From the NCBI GenBank assembly GCA_026710225.1, contig JAPORI010000123.1, positions 1 to 5,417 on the forward strand: a DNA stretch of 5,417 nt, in the 5' to 3' direction. This document shows positions 1-5,417 of this stretch, piece by piece. Numbering within the stretch: the first letter of the stretch is position 1; every line of letters starts with the position of its first letter. Both the position numbers and the translations under genes were made by a program. This DNA comes from Betaproteobacteria bacterium (GTDB lineage: Bacteria > Pseudomonadota > Gammaproteobacteria > Tethybacterales > Tethybacteraceae). Under the pieces are notes generated by a model. That model was not told the DNA's origin. It did not search any database and saw only the letters and a program-made list of their open reading frames with translations.

Positions 1-528
1 GTCGTTGCCACCCAGACCGACCAGCCGATCGTTGCCTCCGGCCGAACCGTCGAATATGTCCGCCATGTCATTGCGACCGTAGAGGCTGTCGTCGCCAGCT
101 CCGCCGCTTATCGCTATCTGCTCCAAATGGGAACGACCCCAGACAGTTCCGTCGGCAAAGACGATCCGCTCGACCTTCGACTGCTCGTTCTCGTAGTAGT
201 TGACCAGCTTGATGCTCGACACCACATCCCGATTCCCCTCGCCATCCGGCGCTCCCAGCACCTGCACCCAGACGCTGCTGCTGTCTCTTGCCAGCCGCAC
301 ATCACCAACTGCTATCCCGGAATCCAGACGAATCGCGTCGGATGCATCTCCCGAAGCCCGCATGTAATTGCTGGACAATTCATCCTTGACGTATCCTTCA
401 TAGACCTGATCAAATCCGGTCTGCAGGCCCAGCCGGTAACTGCTGTCTCCCGATTGGCCAACCAGCAGGTCATCTCCCGCTGTTGCTGTGCTGCCGATGC
501 CACCACCGTTAGCCTTGTTGAAAACGTC
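1..528 (-). other. RTX calcium-binding tail, incomplete at the window edge
   Basis: Residues 846-1021 contain GDD/GND-type glycine-aspartate nonapeptide motifs: AGDDLLVGQSGDSSYRLG at 862-879, GGAGDDSLYGRND at 986-998 and DGSAGGNDRLVGLGGND at the edge. Between them lies a segment typical of the domain that accompanies haemolysin-type repeats (IKLVNYY, then SKVERIVFADGTVWG at 962-976). Such tails bind calcium, fold outside the cell and mark type I secretion substrates. More repeats and the C-terminal secretion signal should lie to the left of base 1. Confidence 0.88.
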
Positions 529-3063
529 GGCAGCAGCAGCCACATGATTCAAGTCCGCCTCGGTAGTAACAGCGCTGCCACCGTCATCAACCATGATTGA
601 GCCGCCGTTCAGTCGCAACTTGTTCGCACCTACCGAGATACCATCCGCGTCTACATCGCTTGCCTGCACCACATAACTGAACATCAGGCGCCTGGTGCCG
701 GAGCCACTTATGTAATCTCCCGTCCGAGGCGGAGCGCCTGGTACTTGTATCAGGTACCTAGTACCCGGCTCGCTTACATAATTTGCCAGCCGAGCCGCGC
801 CACCCACATCAATCTCAAGCTGCGGTGCACCCGAAACTTTTACCGAGCCACTGAAATAGACCATAAACTCGACTGTCTCGCCCACTGCGTAGGTGTCACC
901 GCTATCAGGACGCGACACAATCAGCACTTCAACCACTCGGGGAGCCACTTCCATGTAGTCAATGTTGACGAACCCTTTGCCGCTACCCTCATCCTCGTTG
1001 CCTACCACAATCCGAACTGTGTGCTCTCGATATGAAAGTGAATCAGTGCTGTAAGCTTCAAGCAAGGCATCACCAGTTGCAACGGCGCTTCTGAACTTTT
1101 TATGGAAGACGCCATCTATGTAAATATCCATGTCGCCAGCATTGGCATCGCCCCTTACGTACAACTTCAGGCTTTTGCCAAAAAACTTGTACTCGGCCCA
1201 ATCACCGGTTTCGTTGGATGAATGCAACGAATTCTGCCAGTAACCGGTGCTTTCAGAAGTCTTGTAGGCGTGGTCCCAAGATTTCCAGTTTCTGGTGTTG
1301 CCAGAGAAAGTTCTGCTTCGAAAAGAAAAATCCCATCCGGCATCAAAATCATCTATCCTGCCACCGCCATTGAAAAGTGCTGCCGATTGGTCCATGTGGC
1401 TGCGATAAGTATCGTAGACATCCCCGCTCGGAGGAGCACCATGGTTAGTCACATATGTTATATTGCGACTTCTAGACGTCATGACATCTTCAACATATTT
1501 GTCAAGGGTATCTACAGCAGTATTAACCAGCCTGTCTTCTTCAAAGTAGGAATACCATATTTCATATTTTCTCTGCCACTTACGATGGAAATTGAGATTT
1601 TTTTCACCGTAATGATGGGTGGTACTAATTGTATTAACTCCCCCTTCAAAATTTTCGACGTCGGCCAAACTGGTTCTCTGATTGAACATGGTTATCATCG
1701 ATGACTTCCATCTTCTAATATGATCTATCCATTGGTTGGCTCGGGCATCGCTCAAGGAATTAGCATGATCGGCATAATCAATCCAAGCCCCGACTATTGT
1801 ATCTTTTTCCGTATCATATGCCAGCAACTCGTCAAACTGGTTATTGACATATTGAAGATAAGCATCATTGTTATTGCTGTTTTGGCCAGGACCTGTATAA
1901 AGCACACGATCTGGAAATGAATAATAAATCACCACTTTCATGCCGTAGTCCTTGGCTGACTGCATGAAAGCTCCCCATATATCAATATTGGGGGTCGAGC
2001 TGGTTGCAATATCATAGGTAGTATAGGCACTCGGCCACAAGCACCAGCCCCAGTGATGCTTGGTAGTCAAGTTCATGTATGTCATTCCCGCATCCCTGGC
2101 AACCCTGGCCCATTCGTCGGTAACATACCTTTTGAACTCGGCCTGATTATCATAAGGTGCCCTGAAAAGGCTGGAAAGTTGCGTTCTTTGCTGGGATCCT
2201 ACACTATTGTCAGGAGCCGGATTTTCACCGTTGCCGCCAAAAGGAGCGTCGTAGATTGGTTTCGTGTTATTTGCCAGCCCCCCCAAACTATGCCCGTCAA
2301 GCCCCGCGAAAGTGTTAAGGCCATAATGAATCATCATCCCATAGCGCATGTCAACATAAGCCTGCTTGTCAGCATCGGTCGGACCGGTCACATTCTGGTA
2401 CTCTACAGGCCCACTACCCGCTGCCGCGACAAGTTCGTCGCCGCTTTCTTCACTTGCAATGCTGCCCGAGAAAGTCTGTCTTTCTCCTTGTTCGCTTTGT
2501 CTGCCAACTGGCGCCGGTTCTGTATTCAGCACTTCACCGGATAAATGCCCTGCCAGCTTCAGCGGGTCGTTCACCTCTTGCCAGCGCCCCCAATCAGTCT
2601 GGCCGATTTGCTCGCCCATCGCAGCAAGGGGCGAATTTGATATGCCGACGAACTCGGAACCAGCCCTGCGAAGAGCCGCAGCCGAAGAAACCGTCAATAC
2701 ACCCTCTTGGCTGGCGTAATCGGCAAGGGTGTCGTCCTCTGCCTCGCCACTGGATGCCTCAGCACTGGAGCCAGCAACGGCCGAAGATGGAGCAAAATCC
2801 GAAATTGCGACAATATCGCTTGCGGTCTGCTTGTCGCCAATATTAGAGACCGGAAACTCGGCAGCAGTGCTGGCCAACTCCCCGGAACTGCTGCCATAAT
2901 GGCCAGAATACGCAGGCAAAGGGGTATTCACCGAGGACTGCAGAAGAGACATCACCGCATGAGAATTTACGATGGGGGATGGAAAGCCAACAGCGGAGTC
3001 GGAGGCGGCGAAAGCATTTGGCCACATCCACCCTGATTTTATGTCTCCCACTAAAACAGCCAT
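1..3063 (-). CDS. Modular RTX protein with GH29 alpha-L-fucosidase-like domain; 3' end outside window
   Basis: Probably a secreted glycosidase that removes alpha-L-fucose from glycans. The frame begins at ATG 3063-3061, the first ATG after an in-frame stop at 3078-3076, and stays open for 1021 codons to base 1. Residues 1-220 have no signal peptide and are rich in Ser, Ala, Gly and acidic residues. Residues 222-562 resemble GH29: GMMIHYG at 242-248, DEW at 316-318, LTTKHHWGWCLWPS at 332-345, YGMKVVIYYS at 373-382, AWIDY at 426-430 and RNITYVTNHGAPPSGDV near 535-549. Residues 562-705 are a beta-rich, probably carbohydrate-binding module (DMDIYIDG, HTVRIVV, GFVNIDYMEV). Residues 706-845 match an adhesin-type Ig-like repeat (SGDTYAVGETV, GAPQLEIDVGG, DADGISVGANKLRLNGGS). 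From 846 there are RTX motifs (AGDDLLVGQSGD, GGAGDDSLYG) around the RTX-associated VERIVFADGTVW motif. The lack of a signal peptide plus the RTX tail imply type I secretion. It follows the autotransporter gene by 4 bases. Activity on fucose is inferred from family resemblance only. Confidence 0.9.
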   Translation of the reverse strand, partial: MAVLVGDIKSGWMWPNAFAASDSAVGFPSPIVNSHAVMSLLQSSVNTPLPAYSGHYGSSSGELASTAAEFPVSNIGDKQTASDIVAISDFAPSSAVAGSSAEASSGEAEDDTLADYASQEGVLTVSSAAALRRAGSEFVGISNSPLAAMGEQIGQTDWGRWQEVNDPLKLAGHLSGEVLNTEPAPVGRQSEQGERQTFSGSIASEESGDELVAAAGSGPVEYQNVTGPTDADKQAYVDMRYGMMIHYGLNTFAGLDGHSLGGLANNTKPIYDAPFGGNGENPAPDNSVGSQQRTQLSSLFRAPYDNQAEFKRYVTDEWARVARDAGMTYMNLTTKHHWGWCLWPSAYTTYDIATSSTPNIDIWGAFMQSAKDYGMKVVIYYSFPDRVLYTGPGQNSNNNDAYLQYVNNQFDELLAYDTEKDTIVGAWIDYADHANSLSDARANQWIDHIRRWKSSMITMFNQRTSLADVENFEGGVNTISTTHHYGEKNLNFHRKWQRKYEIWYSYFEEDRLVNTAVDTLDKYVEDVMTSRSRNITYVTNHGAPPSGDVYDTYRSHMDQSAALFNGGGRIDDFDAGWDFSFRSRTFSGNTRNWKSWDHAYKTSESTGYWQNSLHSSNETGDWAEYKFFGKSLKLYVRGDANAGDMDIYIDGVFHKKFRSAVATGDALLEAYSTDSLSYREHTVRIVVGNEDEGSGKGFVNIDYMEVAPRVVEVLIVSRPDSGDTYAVGETVEFMVYFSGSVKVSGAPQLEIDVGGAARLANYVSEPGTRYLIQVPGAPPRTGDYISGSGTRRLMFSYVVQASDVDADGISVGANKLRLNGGSIMVDDGGSAVTTEADLNHVAAAADVFNKANGGGIGSTATAGDDLLVGQSGDSSYRLGLQTGFDQVYEGYVKDELSSNYMRASGDASDAIRLDSGIAVGDVRLARDSSSVWVQVLGAPDGEGNRDVVSSIKLVNYYENEQSKVERIVFADGTVWGRSHLEQIAISGGAGDDSLYGRNDMADIFDGSAGGNDRLVGLGGND
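529..948 (-). other. Adhesin-type Ig-like repeat, single copy with an internal insertion
   Basis: Residues 706-845 follow the pattern of repeats found in large bacterial surface adhesins: SGDTYAVGETVEFMVYFS, GAPQLEIDVGG, SGSGTRRLMFSYVVQASD, DADGISVGANKLRLNGGS, then an ADLNH end. Only one copy is seen. A 22-residue extra piece sits between NYVS and GDYIS and looks like a diverged copy of its neighbour. The module probably acts as a spacer between catalytic part and tail. Confidence 0.7.
685..797 (-). repeat. Diverged 66-bp direct duplication inside the Ig-like module
   Basis: Bases 685-731 align with 751-797 at an offset of exactly 66 bases, about 31 of 47 identical by hand count. The products are YISGSGTRRLM and YVSEPGTRYLI. 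The offset is 22 codons, so the frame is kept. Other members of this repeat type usually have one YVSGSGT segment, so the second is best read as an old internal duplication. Confidence 0.5.
949..1380 (-). other. Beta-rich module, probably carbohydrate-binding, after the catalytic domain
   Basis: Residues 562-705 are rich in aromatic residues (for example RNWKSWDHAYK and STGYWQNSLH) and end in a pattern common to beta-sandwich modules appended to glycosidases: a YVRGDANAGDMDIYIDGV strand pair, then HTVRIVV and GFVNIDYMEV. The position directly behind the GH29 domain supports a role in glycan binding. I cannot assign a CBM family by eye. Confidence 0.6.
1378..2400 (-). other. GH29-like catalytic domain within the RTX protein
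   Basis: This stretch encodes residues 222-562. GH29 enzymes are retaining alpha-L-fucosidases with a (beta/alpha)8 barrel and an Asp nucleophile in a W-x-D context. By motif position, candidate residues are His246 (HYG, family HWG), His336-His337 (KHH), Tyr381 (end of the IYYS strand), Asp429 (AWIDY, nucleophile) and perhaps Glu501 (KYEIWYSY) as acid/base; the last is the least certain because that residue is poorly conserved in the family. The family motif is usually KHHDGF, but here Trp338 replaces Asp and Trp340 replaces Phe. The length of about 340 residues is normal for a GH29 catalytic domain. Confidence 0.82.
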
Positions 3064-3070
3064 TTTCCTA
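3064..3070 (-). promoter_or_regulatory. Ribosome-binding sequence overlapping the autotransporter stop codon
   Basis: Reading the minus strand, TAGGAAAATG joins the autotransporter stop (TAG, 3070-3068) to the ATG at 3063. The AGGA core lies only about 2 bases from the ATG, which is short for a strong site. This favours re-initiation by ribosomes that have just ended the upstream gene. No promoter-sized gap exists between the genes. Confidence 0.5.
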
Positions 3071-5417
3071 GAAATTCAGCGAGAACTGGGCATCGACCGT
3101 GCGGTGCCGGTTGTTGGCGGTACCCAGCACCGAATTATCAGTGTAGTTGAACCTCAACTCGGAGGCGGCACCCAGTCTCATGTCAAAGCCCAACGACATC
3201 TCAACCCGATCCTCAAGCACCGAAGTGCCGTGAACATCAAACTGGTAGGAATCACCCAGCCTCTGGACGATCTTGCTGTCCTCACTGTCAAGCACGAAAC
3301 TCCACAGCAACATGCCCCGCGCTCTTATCCTGCTGCCACCGATCCTGAATTCGGAAAAGCCGTGCACGCCCGCCTCGGCGGTGCTAAATGGCGCAGTATT
3401 CTTTTGGGCATTGAGCTTGAATTCACCGTCAGCACTGGTCTCAACGAAGGCTTCGGCAAAATGGTGAATGTGGCTGAGTCCCACAAAAGGCTCGAACGAG
3501 AAACTTTCGCCGAACTCGAACTGGTTGCCGAGTTCCACGAACGCTGCCGAACTGTGTGCGTTGTAACTGCTTGACAGGGAGGACAAGTGCGGAATAACCC
3601 GTTCGACCTTGATGTCATGCCGGGTATAAGACACGCCGGTGCGCAGGGCCAGACCATCCCACCTGCGGCCGGTATACAAGCCCACGTGCACACTCTTGTC
3701 ATTGCCCTCCAGGCCAGTGCGCTTGAATTCAACATCACTGTAGCCACCAAAAGCACCAAGCCGCCACTGTTTATACAGACTGCCGTCCCCTCCGATCAGC
3801 ACTCCCCGGCCCTCGTAGTCAATCGGAAGCGTATCTTGCCTCTCGTTCCCCTTGTTGCTGCCCTTTGCAAACAGCACCTTGCTCCACATCGCCATGCCTT
3901 CAGATTGCACCTTCTCTTCAGCTAAACTCCAGCGGGCACCATCCGGCCCCGGCTGCTGCTCGGACCCAACCATGTTGAAGGCCGTGCGCAACTGACCACT
4001 GGTTGCGCCGCGCAATTCGGCACTGCCGGCCATGGCCATCGGCTGCGTCGATGCATATACTTCCCCAGGCAACTCATCCAGCGCCTCCTCAACGCTCTCA
4101 ACATCCGGCAGCATGATGATCTTCGCATAGAGCGGATCTATATCATTGTTGTACGCTATCGACACCAGCGCCGACAGTAGGCTCATGGAGTTCCTGCTCG
4201 GCTCAGCATCAGCATAGATGAACTGGCCAGGTTGCTCGGGTTCAACTGAAGCATCCGGAACCGGATCCGGGGCTTGCGTATTCGGCTCTGGATCCGGTTG
4301 CGTATTCGGCTCTGGATCCGGTTGCGTATTCGGCTCTGGATCCGGTTGCGTTTTCGGCTCTGGATCCGGTTGCATCGGCTTGACCATAGCCGGGATATCA
4401 GCCGCAAAGGACAACTTGACCGCTCCCGACTCATATGTCAGCGTCGCCCTCACCAGAGGGATAGACTCCCTGACATTATCCGAAAACATGCCGGTCCTGC
4501 TGCCATCAAAGTCAACGATGGTGTACTCGGCAAGCCGCAGGTTGCTACCCACCAGAGGATTCAGGGTGACCGTGCTCATGGCGTTGATGTCAATATCGCC
4601 CTTGACCTTGACGCCGACGTTGTTCTGGGCACCGGCATTGACCCTGAAAATCGAACCGGCATTGAGCGTCAGATCACCCTCCAGCGTCAACTTCCTAACT
4701 CGTTGACCGCTGACTGGCCCAGGCACCAGAATTCCGCCTTCCTCCACCACTACATTGCCGACGGTTCCTTCACCCTCCAGCCGACCCCCGTCCATGATCC
4801 GGACAACGTTGGATGAGTGCAAAGATGCACTATGGGGGATGTGCAGGGCCCCGCCATCCACGCGCGCCTCGCCGAGAAAAGTGTTGACCTGGCTCAGAAT
4901 CAGCCGACCATTGCCTCTCTTGTGCAGGCCACCGGCACCGGTTATGACGTTCTCCCAGGTATCCTGATCACAGGCCGAGACTTGGTCGGTGCGGGAAGCC
5001 TTGTACCGATCCCAGCACAAGCGGCCGTCGGAACTCATCTGCCCCTCACCGGCCATTTCAATGGTGAAGGTGGTTCCCGTGGCAAACGTCTTGGGCCCTT
5101 TGAGGGCGACCGCCATGTCCTGAGTGTCCCAAGCCATCCAGTCCCGATCTTTGGGGCCGCCAGTGTTCAGGTAATCGGTTTTGTGATCGCCCCATTTTGT
5201 GTCTACTCCCTTAACTTCCCTGAAACTAAAGTCCAATGTCTGGACTATGGTGCCTCCTCCGCCCAGCACTATGTGCCTGTGCCGCGCATGATCCACCAAC
5301 ACCGTCAAGGCGTGCTTACCGTCAAGATACGGGAAGCGGCTGTTGACGGCGAAGGCCGATTGCTCCTGGGAAACGGCTATCAGGTTATCGTACTTCAAGT
5401 CTTGATATGTGATCAAG
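3068..5417 (-). CDS. Autotransporter (type V secretion), C-terminal 782 residues; 5' end outside window
   Basis: A surface protein whose C-terminal beta-barrel inserts in the outer membrane and exports the N-terminal passenger. The frame is open to the right edge, so the true start and signal peptide are missing; the TTG at 5416 is not a credible start. Numbering residues from there, 159-190 match a PATR repeat (GAGGLHKRGNGRLILS, then NTF and DGGALHI). Residues 209-250 have the usual follow-on pattern (GGRLEGEGTVGNV, then LVPGPVSG and LTLEGDLTLNAGS). Residues 348-381 are PDPEPNTQ octapeptides. A linker at about 405-500 contains LPGEVYAS and leads to the barrel at about 505-782, which starts MAMWSKVLFAKG and ends AQFSLNF with terminal Phe, as is usual for BAM-assembled barrels. 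Cys134 and Cys149 form a close pair. Residues 1-158 could not be assigned; WDTQDMAVALKGPKTF at 96-111 faintly recalls the end of subtilase domains in S8 autotransporters. The class is firm; the passenger's activity is unknown. Confidence 0.93.
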   Translation of the reverse strand, partial: LITYQDLKYDNLIAVSQEQSAFAVNSRFPYLDGKHALTVLVDHARHRHIVLGGGGTIVQTLDFSFREVKGVDTKWGDHKTDYLNTGGPKDRDWMAWDTQDMAVALKGPKTFATGTTFTIEMAGEGQMSSDGRLCWDRYKASRTDQVSACDQDTWENVITGAGGLHKRGNGRLILSQVNTFLGEARVDGGALHIPHSASLHSSNVVRIMDGGRLEGEGTVGNVVVEEGGILVPGPVSGQRVRKLTLEGDLTLNAGSIFRVNAGAQNNVGVKVKGDIDINAMSTVTLNPLVGSNLRLAEYTIVDFDGSRTGMFSDNVRESIPLVRATLTYESGAVKLSFAADIPAMVKPMQPDPEPKTQPDPEPNTQPDPEPNTQPDPEPNTQAPDPVPDASVEPEQPGQFIYADAEPSRNSMSLLSALVSIAYNNDIDPLYAKIIMLPDVESVEEALDELPGEVYASTQPMAMAGSAELRGATSGQLRTAFNMVGSEQQPGPDGARWSLAEEKVQSEGMAMWSKVLFAKGSNKGNERQDTLPIDYEGRGVLIGGDGSLYKQWRLGAFGGYSDVEFKRTGLEGNDKSVHVGLYTGRRWDGLALRTGVSYTRHDIKVERVIPHLSSLSSSYNAHSSAAFVELGNQFEFGESFSFEPFVGLSHIHHFAEAFVETSADGEFKLNAQKNTAPFSTAEAGVHGFSEFRIGGSRIRARGMLLWSFVLDSEDSKIVQRLGDSYQFDVHGTSVLEDRVEMSLGFDMRLGAASELRFNYTDNSVLGTANNRHRTVDAQFSLNF
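3071..3904 (-). other. Autotransporter beta-barrel domain
   Basis: Residues 505-782 of the autotransporter form the outer-membrane translocator. The region has alternating polar/hydrophobic strands with many Gly and aromatic residues (GVLIGGDG, WRLGAFGGYSDVEF, VHVGLYTGRRWDGLALRTGVSYTRH, FVELGNQFEFG and FSFEPFVGLSHIHHF), and it ends in a terminal Phe. At about 278 residues the length is typical of the family, so the barrel looks intact. Confidence 0.92.
4263..4374 (-). repeat. 24-bp in-frame tandem repeat encoding PDPEPNTQ
   Basis: On the plus strand the unit reads ggctctggatccggttgcg plus tattc. Full copies start at 4284, 4308 and 4332, with partial copies before 4284 and from 4356. The first two full copies are identical and the third differs by one base (ttttc for tattc), giving Lys in place of Asn. 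The product is a Pro/Asp/Glu-rich extended stalk between passenger and the linker to the barrel. Confidence 0.95.

Noticed and set aside
1..3063. Apparent non-coding or decayed region with only short frames
   Set aside because: Codon-by-codon translation of the complement gives an unbroken frame from 3063 to base 1. It seems empty only because its stop codon is outside the window.
2972..3574. Plus-strand open frame of 200 codons, and similar ones at 127-600, 1222-1704, 2053-2544, 4218-4706 and 4274-4816
   Set aside because: All lie opposite the two minus-strand genes, whose translations show clear domain patterns. The plus-strand products show no recognisable motif; those over 4263-4374 are merely the complement of the 24-bp repeat.
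3325..3759. Other minus-strand frames (also 312-545, 3922-4128, 4183-4434, 2694-2897)
   Set aside because: They overlap the real genes out of frame and give low-quality, Arg/Ser-rich products.
4263..4374. CRISPR-like array
   Set aside because: The 24-bp units are directly adjacent without spacers and encode an in-frame Pro-rich octapeptide.
5414..5416. TTG as the start of the autotransporter
   Set aside because: The frame is open to the edge, no signal peptide follows, and an autotransporter needs one; the gene must begin further upstream.

Overview
The window is almost wholly coding and holds two large genes, both on the minus strand and both cut by the window edges. The upstream gene (3068 to the right edge) encodes the C-terminal part of a type V autotransporter. 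Four bases after its stop codon a second gene begins (ATG at 3063-3061). It reads without a stop for 1021 codons down to base 1, and its C-terminus lies beyond the left edge. This second frame is easy to miss because it has no stop codon inside the window; it was found by translating the complement of 1-3063 by hand.

The second product is a modular secreted enzyme. From N to C it has a Ser/Ala/Gly/acidic-rich region without a signal peptide (residues 1-220), a GH29 alpha-L-fucosidase-like catalytic domain (about 222-562), a beta-rich carbohydrate-binding-like module (about 562-705), an adhesin-type Ig-like repeat (about 706-845), and an RTX-type calcium-binding tail (about 846 to beyond 1021). 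This layout suggests export by a type I secretion system. The autotransporter shows PATR-type passenger sequence (about 159-235), more beta-rich passenger, a run of PDPEPNTQ octapeptides (about 348-381), a linker, and a complete C-terminal beta-barrel ending in Asn-Phe.

An autotransporter barrel and an RTX tail together point to a Gram-negative bacterium, most likely a proteobacterium. A fucosidase with binding and adhesin-like modules fits a lifestyle on fucose-containing glycans such as algal polysaccharides, mucus or host glycoproteins. No genus can be named from the sequence. Overall base composition is moderately GC-rich, but the catalytic core of the fucosidase-like domain falls to about 40% GC.

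The two genes are probably co-transcribed, and translational coupling is plausible: the short purine-rich ribosome-binding sequence of the second gene overlaps the stop codon of the first. One message would then supply two surface or secreted proteins that leave the cell by different routes. No RNA gene, CRISPR array, insertion sequence, terminator or intergenic stretch over 4 bases was seen.
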